From Campylobacter pinnipediorum subsp. caledonicus (GTDB lineage: Bacteria; Campylobacterota; Campylobacteria; Campylobacterales; Campylobacteraceae): a stretch of DNA of 64,000 bases. Below are positions 32,462 through 41,388 of the stretch, one piece after another. Where the stretch lies: positions 248,001-312,000 of the forward strand of contig NZ_CP017258.1 in the NCBI RefSeq assembly GCF_002022005.1, written 5' to 3'. The notes beneath the pieces are model-generated. The model did not search any database and had not been told where the DNA came from. It was given only the letters and a program-made list of their open reading frames with translations. The position numbers were made by a program, and so were the translations under genes. Each line of letters opens with the position of its first letter. Position 1 is the first letter of the stretch.

Positions 32462-33657
32462 GAAATTAAGCCACTTAAATAATCACCCCACCATTGCATT
32501 AAAACTCTCATCTGTTTTAAATTGCTAGCCCTATTATAAGCATCTCTTATCTTGTCTTTATCAGCATGTGCCAAACATTTTTCTATTATATCTATACCAC
32601 ATTGATGATCATCTCTTAACTCATTTGCTAAAGTTGAAAACATCGCCCTAAAGCCGTGAGATACTATCTCATCTTTACTATAACCAAGTCTTCTTAAGGC
32701 GGCATTTAGTGTGTTATCGCTCATACACCTATCAGCACTTCTTAAACTTGCAAATAAATAGTTGCTACTCTTGTCAGCTACCAGCCTGTAATCTTTTAAC
32801 AAATCCATAGCTTGAGTAGATAAAGGCAAGATAAATTCTTGTTTCATTTTCATTTTCTCAGCCGGTATCACCCATAGCTTGTTTTTAAAATCTATCTCAT
32901 TCCACTCACAAGCCCTAATGTTAAAAGGGCGGACAGCAGTATTCATTAAAAGCTTTAATGCTACCTTTGTTTTATAATCGCCATTGTATTCATCTATACT
33001 AAGTATCAAACCTCTTATGTCATTTGTCTTTGTTAGGGTAGGGTAGTTTTTTGTTTTTGCCTGTTTGAATGTATATCTAAAACTTATATCAGCTATTATA
33101 TTATGCTTTGTATAGCCGTAGCTTACGGCATATTTGTATATTTGATTAAGTAGGGAGAATATTCTTTTTAATGTTTCAAGAGAGCCACTATCTTCTATTA
33201 TTTTAAGCGTATTTATAATATCAACTGTGCTTATAGCGTTTATATCTCTATCGCCTAAATATTTTGATACATGTTTATTAAACACCAATAATTGTTTTTT
33301 TGCATAGCTTTGCGTGTTTGTAGCGTTTTTAATCTCTAGCCACTCAAGCCCTATTTTATTTAGAGTGTTTATCATTTTGCCTTTATGCATTAAGGGATCA
33401 TTGCCCTCTTGCAAAGCTTCTAATAATTCAGCCCTTTTCTTCCTTGCATTTGCAAGAGTAAGTGTAGGATAATCACCAAGTGCTATTCTTCTAATCTTTT
33501 GAGTAACAGGACTTTTATATTCAAGTGCAAAATGCTTACGACCATTAGGCTTGATAAATAGATATAGCTTATCACCATCTGAAAGCTTATACTCTTTATC
33601 TTTTGGTTTTAAATTCTTTATCTTAGTATCAGATAACGGAGTGCTTATCTTAGGCAT
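32458..33657 (-). CDS. int: P4-type tyrosine integrase
   Basis: A 399-residue integrase. The N-terminal arm-binding domain (DUF4102) shows KLSDGDKLYLFIKPNGRKHF and ALGDYPTLTLANAR. A core-binding domain spans about 100-190. The catalytic set is NTAVRPFNIR (Arg I), HGFRAMFSTLA (His-x-x-Arg) and the Tyr in KIRDAYNRAS. It points away from the att site, whose tRNA-like remnant is about 210 bp upstream of its start. It is the obvious enzyme for integrating prophage A into a tRNA gene. Confidence 0.85.
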   Translation of the reverse strand: MPKISTPLSDTKIKNLKPKDKEYKLSDGDKLYLFIKPNGRKHFALEYKSPVTQKIRRIALGDYPTLTLANARKKRAELLEALQEGNDPLMHKGKMINTLNKIGLEWLEIKNATNTQSYAKKQLLVFNKHVSKYLGDRDINAISTVDIINTLKIIEDSGSLETLKRIFSLLNQIYKYAVSYGYTKHNIIADISFRYTFKQAKTKNYPTLTKTNDIRGLILSIDEYNGDYKTKVALKLLMNTAVRPFNIRACEWNEIDFKNKLWVIPAEKMKMKQEFILPLSTQAMDLLKDYRLVADKSSNYLFASLRSADRCMSDNTLNAALRRLGYSKDEIVSHGFRAMFSTLANELRDDHQCGIDIIEKCLAHADKDKIRDAYNRASNLKQMRVLMQWWGDYLSGLIS

Positions 33658-33730
33658 ACATAATCCTTTTAACGGACTTTTTTTACAAAGTCCTTTTTTA
33701 GTCCGTCAAATTATCCGTTAAAAATGTTTA

Positions 33731-33780
33731 AAACAAGTTAAAACAAGTTAAAACAAGTTAAAACAATATAAAACAATATA
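33731..33780. repeat. Five decamer repeats upstream of the integrase
   Basis: AAACAAGTTA occurs three times in a row, followed by AAACAATATA twice, an exact 10-bp period over 50 bp. It lies between the integrase start and the att remnant. A helical-period array here suggests arm-type binding sites for the integrase or excisionase, or a control region for the integrase promoter. Confidence 0.6.
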
Positions 33781-33866
33781 AATAAACCAACACGAACAAA
33801 AACACGATTTTATCGAACTTCGGTTAAACAAAATAAAAGAAAATGAATAAGGGGAAAATATGTAAA

Positions 33867-33889
33867 TGGTGGAAGCGAGGGGAATCGAA
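33867..33889. other. tRNA 3'-end attachment remnant
   Basis: Read on the minus strand, the 23 bp run TTCGATTCCCCTCGCTTCCA then CCA: a T-loop (TTCGATT), half a T-stem, an acceptor 3' strand (CGCTTCC), discriminator A and CCA. The rest of a tRNA is absent. It is therefore an att core copied from a tRNA 3' end, marking the integrase-proximal edge of prophage A. The remaining sequence from 33890 to 34010 shows no gene. Confidence 0.7.
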
Positions 33890-34010
33890 TTATATTAAGT
33901 AAAAGCCCATAATATCGTTATTATTTATTTTATGTGCTTTGTTTAGTCAATAATGAAGTCAATAAAAAATATATTAGTGCGTAAAAAAGTAATACATCAA
34001 AATGTCAATT

Positions 34011-35564
34011 CTACCCCCAGCTACTACCGCCTCTTTCTCTATTTCTTGACCTTTCCCTACTTGCTCTACTTCTGCCACCGGGCTTACCATCACTCATACC
34101 ACTACGGCGATTACTGCTCTTTGATGAGTCTTTATCTCTACTACTACCGCTACTTGATGCCCAACTACTTCCAAAGCTACTGCCAAATTTATCTTTGAAA
34201 GATTTGTCTATAGTCATTTCAAGACCACTCTTATATTCACTTTTTTTAGTTTTGTCGTTTTCTCGATAAAAACCACCACTTCCGTTTGTATGCCATCTAT
34301 CTCTACTCCTACTCCTCCTAGAGTTACCACTACTTGATGCCCAATTACTGCTTAAATTATCATTAATAGCGTTAGTAAAGGGGCTATTTATTGTTGTGTT
34401 ATAACCATAATTGTTAGCTATATCCTCGACGCTCTTATTTTTAATTATACCACCATAAAGGCTACTCTTACCATTTCTAAGCCAATCGCCATCACTCCTA
34501 CCTGTAGTGATTAAATTATATGCCCTCATATCTACCAAGCTACCCTTAAATGTATTCCCTGTCATTGTGCTTGTGATTGTTCCATCAGTCCCATAAGTAG
34601 CTGACACGCGACCATCAACACCAAAGCCAGCCATATTGCCGTCCCAATCTGTAAGCATTTCTAATTTACTCTCAACTTCATCGCCAAACAACGAATTGAC
34701 ACTGCCAACTAAATCTTTTAAAAATTCTCCTATTGTTTTTGGCTGTTGATAAAGTGCCATTCTCTTACCATCAACTTCAGCAAAGCCCATCAACTCCCCA
34801 CCAAATCCGTAGTGTCTGTCTAACTTTGTCATCACCTCAAACGCTTCTGTTACAGCCATTTTGACAATTTCAGCTACAAACATACCGCCTATAGGGGCTA
34901 TACTTGTGCCTATAGCCGACATTGTTTTCTTAACGGCGACATTGGTCGCTTTTGACAACAAAGTATCTGATAAATTCTCAACAGCGTTAGCGGATAAGTT
35001 TAGTTTGCCTGTTGTAAGACCATCATAAATAGTACCTAAAACAGTACCGCCAATTCCCGGCATTATCGTATTTCCTACATATTCTAATTTATTCTCAATA
35101 ATGCCATCAAATTGCTTCTCTTTTACAAACGCTTCAAGCGAATTTGTATAACCATTTGCTTGTAAAGTTGCCCTATCTTCACCAAATATAGCGTTATAGC
35201 CTTGCCCTTTGTTAGTAAATTGCCTTTTTAAAGGAAGTATTACATCTTTAATAACCCCCTCTATATCTTGCATTATCTCTATCGTTGTATCTATATCATC
35301 ATTCATAACAGACATTTGAATACTCATTAATGCAAACTCAGCAAAATCTTCATTAAGTGATGTTATAGCACCGCTTAAATTACCACTTTTGTTTAAAAAT
35401 ATAGCCCTATAATCAGCCCCTGTCTCATTAAATGCAGAATATCCAAACCCACCAGCTAATGTGCTATCCATAGCACCACCAGCCATATATGAAAATACAT
35501 CACTTTCAAGCGTATTCTCTGCATTAAATGTAGCGTTTAGACTATTTTCAAAGGCTATATACAT
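34011..35564 (-). CDS. Virion protein with basic tail (B homologue)
   Basis: A 517-residue homologue of 9833-11596 with the same MYIAF start, LNEDFAEFAL block and C-terminal RRSGMSDGKPGGRSRAS. It lacks the 17-residue repeat of A, but has Ser/Arg-rich stretches and the doublet WASSSG. It is the last gene of the leftward late operon of B and lies next to the att remnant. In A the large internal proteins follow this gene; in B they sit upstream of the capsid instead. Confidence 0.6.
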   Translation of the reverse strand: MYIAFENSLNATFNAENTLESDVFSYMAGGAMDSTLAGGFGYSAFNETGADYRAIFLNKSGNLSGAITSLNEDFAEFALMSIQMSVMNDDIDTTIEIMQDIEGVIKDVILPLKRQFTNKGQGYNAIFGEDRATLQANGYTNSLEAFVKEKQFDGIIENKLEYVGNTIMPGIGGTVLGTIYDGLTTGKLNLSANAVENLSDTLLSKATNVAVKKTMSAIGTSIAPIGGMFVAEIVKMAVTEAFEVMTKLDRHYGFGGELMGFAEVDGKRMALYQQPKTIGEFLKDLVGSVNSLFGDEVESKLEMLTDWDGNMAGFGVDGRVSATYGTDGTITSTMTGNTFKGSLVDMRAYNLITTGRSDGDWLRNGKSSLYGGIIKNKSVEDIANNYGYNTTINSPFTNAINDNLSSNWASSSGNSRRSRSRDRWHTNGSGGFYRENDKTKKSEYKSGLEMTIDKSFKDKFGSSFGSSWASSSGSSRDKDSSKSSNRRSGMSDGKPGGRSRASRERSRNRERGGSSWG

Positions 35565-35566
35565 TC

Positions 35567-36226
35567 TTAACTTCTTTTAGTCATTGTATAAGTGCTAGGT
35601 TTGTTCGGTGTTGCTCCTGCCTCAACCAACTTGCCAACCAAATCAAACAAATATCTACTCATATCAGTCGGCACAACTAAGCCACCTTGCTGATTTCCTG
35701 TAATCAAATTCTCAATTATATTCGCACCTTTGATTAGTTTATTATCCTTAACTTGCTCTTTTATCGCTTTATGTTGTTCTTCTGCTAGTGTCTGCTCTTG
35801 TGCTAGTTTAGCTATTTGTGCATCTAGCATTAGACCTTGTTTATGCAAATTTGCAAGTTTATCGGGGCGTTGTTCTTGTGCCTCTTCATTCTTTATTTGA
35901 GTACCTTTTGTTTGTTCTTTTATGCCCTCAATGTTTGCCGTCAAAGACTCGCCTTGCTTTTTTAAATTATCTAAATTTGTATCAAAACTAAGTGACTGAT
36001 TTGCTAGCTCTATCGATATTTGCATTGCTGTTGTAGTAAATGATGTTGTCATTACGGGCAACATTTCAGCAAAAACCCTTATTCTCTCGTTTGCACTTAA
36101 TTGATATTCATTAAATTTTTCCTCAAAAAATGCTATAGTCTTATTGTATGGGGAGTTTTCTTCTACACTTAAAGCCAACACTTCTTTTAAAATTTTCTTG
36201 TATTCTTCGGAATAAGTACTCATCAT
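35567..36226 (-). CDS. Late coiled-coil protein (B homologue)
   Basis: A 219-residue protein matching 11602-12267: EENSPYNKTIAFFEEKFNEY near the start and GNQQGGLVVPTDMSRYLFDL near the end. The central part is a Gln/Lys/Glu coiled coil. Gene order around it is the same in both prophages. Confidence 0.65.
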   Translation of the reverse strand: MMSTYSEEYKKILKEVLALSVEENSPYNKTIAFFEEKFNEYQLSANERIRVFAEMLPVMTTSFTTTAMQISIELANQSLSFDTNLDNLKKQGESLTANIEGIKEQTKGTQIKNEEAQEQRPDKLANLHKQGLMLDAQIAKLAQEQTLAEEQHKAIKEQVKDNKLIKGANIIENLITGNQQGGLVVPTDMSRYLFDLVGKLVEAGATPNKPSTYTMTKRS

Positions 36227-36501
36227 TTATCCTTTTCAAGTTTTCTAATTTTCAACTTTTGAATTGTTTGTTCTTGTTCTAAATTTCGCACAACACCCCT
36301 AAGCCCATTATCTTCTATGTTTGCAAGCCTAACATTTACGCTATCGTTTGCCACGCTTAGTTGTTCTATCCTTTGGTTTAGTCTATGCACTTCATTATTT
36401 AGCGCTGTTATTTGCTTTGCTTGTTGTTTTAAATTATTTATTTCATTATTTAGTGCTGTTATTTGTTCTTTTAATACTTCTATCTCATTATTTTCAGCCA
36501 T
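36223..36501 (-). CDS. Short coiled-coil protein (B homologue)
   Basis: A 92-residue coiled coil with a repeated heptad block (QITALNNEINNLKQQAK then QITALNNEVHRLNQ), an internal duplication. It overlaps the next gene by 4 bp and the upstream endolysin by 8 bp. It corresponds to 12248-12502 in A. Confidence 0.6.
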   Translation of the reverse strand: MAENNEIEVLKEQITALNNEINNLKQQAKQITALNNEVHRLNQRIEQLSVANDSVNVRLANIEDNGLRGVVRNLEQEQTIQKLKIRKLEKDK

Positions 36502-36838
36502 TTACGCGCCTTTCAAAGTGTGGGCAGTCCGTAAAGTTCTTATAGTTTCCACCCCATTTATTTATAGGGGTTAAACTTTCCCAAAAAGCTCCAATTTCTT
36601 TTAAATCATCTTTGTTGGTTAGCCAGTTACCTTCTTTAAATATAAACAAATCAATAGCACACTTTATTAAGTGGTTTGAATTGTTTGTTTTGCTTTTTCC
36701 TGTTTTTAGATAAATTTCTTGTTGCTCTTTTGTTCTTAAAAGCTCTCCACCTCTTACACTGTATCCGTTTGTATGTATATAGTGCAAAAGCTTTTCTACA
36801 TCTTTCATAAATAATTCTTGTTCTTTTCCTAAACTCAT
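36494..36838 (-). CDS. M15-family peptidase endolysin
   Basis: A 114-residue M15 peptidase, of the D-alanyl-D-alanine carboxypeptidase/endolysin fold. Motifs: GGELLRTKEQQEIY, NHLIKCAIDLF (His-x6-Asp zinc ligands) and CPHFERR (second His). It would cut cell-wall peptide cross-links at lysis. It lies between the holin gene and a coiled-coil gene, exactly where A has a DUF5675 gene. Element C encodes a close relative (58583-58924). Confidence 0.8.
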   Translation of the reverse strand: MSLGKEQELFMKDVEKLLHYIHTNGYSVRGGELLRTKEQQEIYLKTGKSKTNNSNHLIKCAIDLFIFKEGNWLTNKDDLKEIGAFWESLTPINKWGGNYKNFTDCPHFERRVNG

Positions 36839-36841
36839 CTT

Positions 36842-37114
36842 TTATATTTTCCTTTGAAAAAAATTAAGTGCAAATTCTTTTAAACTAACTAACATATCAC
36901 TACCACTAAATGCCCCAACACCACATATAGCAAGGCTTAGCTTTTCGTTAGTTGTAAAATAATATGCTATCTCATATACTACATATGCAGAAAAACAACC
37001 ATCAATTACTCTAAAAAATATATTTCTAAGGTTATGATTTTCCGCTTTGCTCCAGCTTACAAAACTGCCTACTATTCCTACTATCAATATATAAATTATG
37101 TAAGTTTCTAACAT
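36842..37114 (-). CDS. Holin-like membrane protein (B)
   Basis: A 90-residue protein with three predicted membrane segments and YEIAYYFTTNEKLSLAICG, matching the A holin at 12902-13216. It lies 3 bp upstream of the endolysin gene. Holin-endolysin adjacency supports the call. Confidence 0.75.
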   Translation of the reverse strand: MLETYIIYILIVGIVGSFVSWSKAENHNLRNIFFRVIDGCFSAYVVYEIAYYFTTNEKLSLAICGVGAFSGSDMLVSLKEFALNFFQRKI

Positions 37115-37116
37115 AT

Positions 37117-37311
37117 TTATATCTTAAATATCATTAGCCATTTTGCAGGGCTAAGAACAGCAGAGTATGTACCAACGCTTACTAGCCACGCTATAAATGT
37201 TGTGTTTTCATCTTCAAACATCACATCAAAAAAATAAAATGCCCCAATAGACACAGCTATCGAGATTATGCCACCTATAAAGAGTGCTAATACCTTTTTC
37301 ATTTTACGCAC
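37117..37311 (-). CDS. Small two-helix membrane protein of the lysis block
   Basis: A 64-residue protein with two hydrophobic segments (LALFIGGIISIAVSIGAFYF and IAWLVSVGTYSAVL). It is absent from the A lysis block. Between holin and spanin genes, an antiholin or second holin role is plausible but not shown. It overlaps the spanin gene by 13 bp. Confidence 0.5.
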   Translation of the reverse strand: MRKMKKVLALFIGGIISIAVSIGAFYFFDVMFEDENTTFIAWLVSVGTYSAVLSPAKWLMIFKI

Positions 37312-37505
37312 TCCAACAGTAGAGCTTCAACTTTTAAATAATACTCCATTAGCCCCTTTGCGTCCTCAATACTCTCATATTTAGGTTTGTTTGGAATCTC
37401 TGCTATACACTTAGTAGGCACTAGCACATCTTTATATACTATTTGTTTAGTAGCACTAGCACATCCACTAAATAGCATTAATGCTATTATTAAAATGCTT
37501 TTCAT
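37299..37505 (-). CDS. Outer-membrane spanin-like lipoprotein (B)
   Basis: A 68-residue lipoprotein with lipobox LMLFSGC and the conserved VPTKCIAEIPNKPKY, matching 13209-13472 in A. It pairs with the coiled-coil spanin just upstream through a 4-bp overlap. Confidence 0.75.
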   Translation of the reverse strand: MKSILIIALMLFSGCASATKQIVYKDVLVPTKCIAEIPNKPKYESIEDAKGLMEYYLKVEALLLECVK

Positions 37506-37861
37506 CTGCTTACCTCCTTAAACAATGCTTCAAAGTAAGCTAGTTTTTTCTCGCAACTAGCATTTTTTGAAACGCTTTCAACCTTTATCTTTTTATTTAA
37601 TGCTTTTTGTATATTGTGATTATCTACTTTTAACTTTTTTACAGCCTCATTTTGCTTATAAATGATCTCATCTTTTTCTCTAATTTTTACACCCAAAAGT
37701 GCATTATCAAGCTTTAAATTTGATAGCTCATTTTTAGAATTTAATAGCTCATTGTTGATTGTGTATGTCTTATAAAGAAGCATACAAAGAGTTAAGATAA
37801 GCCCGATAATAGCGTAGTTTAGTTTAGAATTCTTAAGTAGATTAAATATTATACTTATCAT
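37502..37861 (-). CDS. Inner-membrane spanin-like protein (B)
   Basis: A 119-residue protein with an N-terminal membrane segment (YAIIGLILTLCMLLY), then a coiled coil (LLNSKNELSNLKLDNALLG) and YFEALFKEVS at the end. It is the Rz-type partner of the following lipoprotein and equals 13469-13804 in A. Confidence 0.75.
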   Translation of the reverse strand: MISIIFNLLKNSKLNYAIIGLILTLCMLLYKTYTINNELLNSKNELSNLKLDNALLGVKIREKDEIIYKQNEAVKKLKVDNHNIQKALNKKIKVESVSKNASCEKKLAYFEALFKEVSR

Positions 37862-38226
37862 TGTCTATACTTTATTTTGTGATAAAGTCTACAGCTATAA
37901 TAAAACAGTCTAGTTTTAAATTTATTCACACCCAAAGCTAAAAGAGCTTTTAAAAGCATGTCATCAGCATATTTGAAGCTCACATTTTTGAGTGTGTCGT
38001 ATTTGATAGTGCTATCAGCTACATCACATAAATAATCATGCAAGATAGTAGCCGATAGATACTCAGGACTATTTGGTGGAAAGATAGGCCATAAAAGGCG
38101 AGGCACATTTGCACCATTGCTTTTATACCCCTTAGGTACTTTTATACCTTCAAAGATAAAATCTTCTACAACTTCAAATCTATCTTTATTGAAAGGTTTA
38201 ACTACCACACAATTAATATCCTTCAT
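37858..38226 (-). CDS. DUF1353-family protein (B)
   Basis: 122 residues, almost the same as the A protein at 13801-14169 from FEVVEDFIFEGIKVPKGYKS through HDYLCDVADS and on; only the ends differ. The family is of unknown function. Here the gene is 15 bp from the fibre assembly gene, with no inserted cassette. Confidence 0.8.
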   Translation of the reverse strand: MKDINCVVVKPFNKDRFEVVEDFIFEGIKVPKGYKSNGANVPRLLWPIFPPNSPEYLSATILHDYLCDVADSTIKYDTLKNVSFKYADDMLLKALLALGVNKFKTRLFYYSCRLYHKIKYRQ

Positions 38227-38241
38227 CTTTAGTTACTCCTT

Positions 38242-38742
38242 TTATATCTCTAATTCTGGTAAACCCTCTAAAAGTTCATCAAGGTTTATTGTGCTAGGGT
38301 CTTGATCACCTTTCTCAGCTAAAAACATATACCCAGTTTTCCACACTTTAGACTTCCACACACCAAAAGCTTTTCCTTCTTCTTGAAAGTCATTTTCATA
38401 CCCAGCATAAGAACTGGCACTTAAAATATTATCATATCCGTGTTCTTGTGCTTTTTTATCTAAATACTCCCCAGCTCTATCCTTAAATTCTTGTATAAGT
38501 TTTTCTTTTGTGTATTCTTGTATACTCTTTGTCTCTATGATTTGAGCTACATATTCACCATCTACCTCTTTATACTCTACCGTTTGATAATCAGGGTTAA
38601 TTTGAACTTCTACAACAGGAAGCAACCCAATCTTATTTAGTTCCTCTTTACTTAGTCTATCAAGATAAAATATCCCATCATCTGTAGTTACATAACTATC
38701 AAATACAAACCTTTTTTCTTTTTTATCAAAGTATTTTTTCAT
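38242..38742 (-). CDS. Tail fibre assembly-like protein (B)
   Basis: 166 residues, identical to the A protein 14466-14978 except for the last about 20 (GDQDPSTINLDELLEGLPEL). The switch in identity near 38315 marks one edge of the shared 1.54-kb block. A fibre chaperone role is inferred from its place after the fibre gene. Confidence 0.6.
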   Translation of the reverse strand: MKKYFDKKEKRFVFDSYVTTDDGIFYLDRLSKEELNKIGLLPVVEVQINPDYQTVEYKEVDGEYVAQIIETKSIQEYTKEKLIQEFKDRAGEYLDKKAQEHGYDNILSASSYAGYENDFQEEGKAFGVWKSKVWKTGYMFLAEKGDQDPSTINLDELLEGLPELEI

Positions 38743-39856
38743 TTTTTATCCTTATCTCCAAGCTGTGTTGGCGTTCTTGTTTCTAAACTTAGATGGAACA
38801 TTACTTTTTGACAATGCTGAGCCTTGAGCAAAATATTGGTATATAGCAACACGACCAACGCTCCAGTTAGTTATGTTTTTGTTAAACTTTTTACAATCGT
38901 GGAACATAAAGGACATATCAATAACTTTATCAGTCTTGAAATGTTCTAAAGTCTGATTAAACTCATAGCAGTCCCAAAACATACTATTCATATCAGTAAC
39001 ATTTTCTGTATTGAGGTTATTTAAAGACTGGTTAAATTTCTTACAACCGTAGAACATATCAGCCATATTTGTAATTTGTGTTGTATCCCAAAGACTAATA
39101 TCAGGGTCATTAAAGTACAGACTGTTATTTGCATTTGAGTCATTCTTAAAAAGATATTTAAACGAAGTTGGTGGCTTTGAGAAATATAAACCATCATTAG
39201 GTTTAAATGTATAAGGAGTTCCTCCTCGCTCTACGTATTTTGGGTATACTGGGTCTTTAGTGGTATGTGTCAGTGGAAAATATGTACCTTTGAATCTTTG
39301 GACTTTAGATTCAACACTATTGCTGTTATTAACTGTTATATGTGACATTTTGATATCAGTAGGACTAACAGCAAAATAAATAAAAAGCTCATAGCCATAT
39401 AAATTTTTTGGTACTACTTTAAACTTACACATACTACCAAATCCTGATATTTTAGAGCCATCCATTACTACTATCATCCCAGTTTGCCCAGCAATTGCGT
39501 TGTTTAAAGACAGTGTTTCTTTTGTAGATGGGGTTATAACAAAGTTGTTACTCTGTCTTAAATCAGCACTTAAACTTGTTTGTTCCCTTTTATCAAATGC
39601 AGTCTGTCCTGCTTTTTTTAGATATAAAAATTCAGCTGAAGTTTTGTCTATTTTCTTATCTATCAACTCTTTAAGGACTTTACCTTGATTGGCACTAAGG
39701 GCTTCCTTTGGCGATGAACTAGCAAGATTATCTGTTACTGTTGTATAGTTTGCGTTTTCTGAACGAATATACCTACTATCTGCACTACTTTGAGTTAAAA
39801 ATCCTGAAGTGCTAGGTATAGCGCTTCTTACAGAGTTTAACTCATTCTTTGTAGCA
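38315..39856. repeat. 1.54-kb near-identical segment shared with prophage A (copy 2)
   Basis: This is the second copy of 14551-16092, covering the fibre tip and most of the fibre assembly gene. Flanking parts of both fibres are homologous but clearly diverged, so the block has been recently homogenised or exchanged. Confidence 0.85.
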
Positions 39857-40878
39857 TAAGTGTTATTTGCATTTACGGTAGTAAGATAGTTAGCTAGTGC
39901 TGAACTTAATGCATATTTACCATCGCTTTGTGCTTTTGTATAAACATCTCCTAAAAGCTCGTTTATCTTATTACTTGAATAAACCTTATTAATAGCACTT
40001 GAGTTGTCGTTTATAAGATTGGTCAATTTCTCATCTACATTTATATCTGCTAATTTTTGTTCTATTTTATTACTACTATATGTTTGAGTTTGTGAAACTA
40101 CATTATCATTTATAACACCCCCAGAGATAACTTGATTTATTTGCTCTTTTATCTCAGATAAACTACTCCCCAACTCTTTTAATTCAGCCTTTTTTTGGTC
40201 TAACTCATCATTAGCCGAATTCACATTTTGCATAAAGTCTTGTATTTGCTCTTTTAACTCGTTAGTTTCAGCTTTTGCGCTTTTAACAATTTGTAACACT
40301 TCATCGCTTTTCTCTTGTTGTATATTTTCAAGATGTTTCTCTATTTGTGTAAATTTTGTGTGCTTATCATCTGTATAGGCTCTTAACTCATCGGTTTTTA
40401 AATCAATATGCCTTTTCGCACTATCAACGCTTGTCAATGTTTGATTAACCTTTTCTGCATTTTTTCTAAAATCATTTGTAGCGTTTGTTATCTCATCGTG
40501 CTTTTGCTTAATATCATTAGCATATCTTTTACTTTCATCTGCCTTACTTATTGCATTTCTTTCAGCGGTTAAAGCACTTTGCTTAAGGCTTTCAAGTGTT
40601 GATTTTAAGGTATCTAAGGTATTATGAAATTCATTAAATAAGCTATATTTACTGTCAAAATCACCCTTTTCGTTTTCAAAAGTGTTTTTGACCTCATTTA
40701 TACCTTGTTCTATTGTTTCAACCCTATCTTTAGCTTGTGTAATGCTTTCGTTTATACCTTTTATTTCTGTTAAATTGATAGTCTTTATAGCACTTTCTAA
40801 CTCTGTTGTTTGTGTTAGCAAAAACTTTAATGCCTCTAGCGTTTCATCAGCTAATTTTAACTCGTGCATACTTATCAT
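38752..40878 (-). CDS. Tail fibre with coiled-coil stalk and DUF285 tip
   Basis: A 708-residue fibre. Residues about 10-250 are coiled coil. Repeats such as VYTKAQSDGKYALSSALANY follow, then the block identical with the A fibre, ending in three DUF285 repeats (MFYGCKKFNQ, MFWDCYEFNQ, MFHDCKKFNK). The tip probably contacts the cell surface. The ATG overlaps the upstream 45-residue gene by 4 bp. Here stalk and tip are one protein, while A has them on two genes. Confidence 0.75.
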   Translation of the reverse strand: MISMHELKLADETLEALKFLLTQTTELESAIKTINLTEIKGINESITQAKDRVETIEQGINEVKNTFENEKGDFDSKYSLFNEFHNTLDTLKSTLESLKQSALTAERNAISKADESKRYANDIKQKHDEITNATNDFRKNAEKVNQTLTSVDSAKRHIDLKTDELRAYTDDKHTKFTQIEKHLENIQQEKSDEVLQIVKSAKAETNELKEQIQDFMQNVNSANDELDQKKAELKELGSSLSEIKEQINQVISGGVINDNVVSQTQTYSSNKIEQKLADINVDEKLTNLINDNSSAINKVYSSNKINELLGDVYTKAQSDGKYALSSALANYLTTVNANNTYATKNELNSVRSAIPSTSGFLTQSSADSRYIRSENANYTTVTDNLASSSPKEALSANQGKVLKELIDKKIDKTSAEFLYLKKAGQTAFDKREQTSLSADLRQSNNFVITPSTKETLSLNNAIAGQTGMIVVMDGSKISGFGSMCKFKVVPKNLYGYELFIYFAVSPTDIKMSHITVNNSNSVESKVQRFKGTYFPLTHTTKDPVYPKYVERGGTPYTFKPNDGLYFSKPPTSFKYLFKNDSNANNSLYFNDPDISLWDTTQITNMADMFYGCKKFNQSLNNLNTENVTDMNSMFWDCYEFNQTLEHFKTDKVIDMSFMFHDCKKFNKNITNWSVGRVAIYQYFAQGSALSKSNVPSKFRNKNANTAWR

Positions 40879-41012
40879 AATTTAGCCTTTTTGATAGTTT
40901 CTTTACACTCAATGAAATGTTTAGCCATATTTTTTAAAAACTTAAGCAAATCAATATCAGCTATTGATTTTACATTGTCAATTAAGTGTATTTTGTCTTT
41001 TTCATTAATCAT
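40875..41012 (-). CDS. 45-residue protein between connector and fibre
   Basis: A small ORF (MINEKDKIHLIDNVKSIADI) that overlaps the connector gene end by 8 bp and the fibre start by 4 bp. Both overlaps and its helical, charged content support translation. No counterpart is seen in A. Function unknown. Confidence 0.5.
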   Translation of the reverse strand: MINEKDKIHLIDNVKSIADIDLLKFLKNMAKHFIECKETIKKAKL

Positions 41013-41388
41013 AATAAACCTCTATACCGTCATTTGCGTTAAATTGATTGATTATATCCATAGCTAACTGCCTAAACCCCATATCTTTATTAAGTAAGAA
41101 AAGCACTTCATACATAACAGCATAAGTTAATACTTCATCTATTTGTATATGTTTTTCAGTTGAGTTTATATCTACTTTATCGGGTATTCTTAGCCCAAAC
41201 CCATTGCTTAATCTTCTCAATAATCTTATGTTTGTTGTGTCTTTTACTACCAATTCAGATGGTACACATTTTGTAGCTACAAATACAATCGCCTCTTTAA
41301 CTAATTCATTTAAAAGTTCATCGCTAGGGAGATTGATACCACTCTTCCCCCTTAGCGACAATAACTTTTTAAACTCACTTGCAATCAT
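41005..41388 (-). CDS. Head-tail connector-like protein (B)
   Basis: A 127-residue helical protein directly after the major capsid gene (stop/start 1-bp overlap, TAATG-like). Its content (MIASEFKKLLSLRGKSGINL) and position fit a head completion or gateway adaptor. A has a longer gene in the same slot with no obvious sequence match. Confidence 0.55.
   Translation of the reverse strand: MIASEFKKLLSLRGKSGINLPSDELLNELVKEAIVFVATKCVPSELVVKDTTNIRLLRRLSNGFGLRIPDKVDINSTEKHIQIDEVLTYAVMYEVLFLLNKDMGFRQLAMDIINQFNANDGIEVYYD

Noticed and set aside
33731-33780. CRISPR-like array
   Set aside because: The repeats are contiguous decamers without spacers and there are no cas genes; regulatory or arm-site repeats are more likely.
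33867-33889. Intact tRNA gene
   Set aside because: Only the T-loop, half a stem, the acceptor end and CCA are present; no anticodon or D-arm precedes them.
33953-34198. Rightward frame near the att site
   Set aside because: It is a shadow of the basic tail of the 34011-35564 gene and has no start signal.
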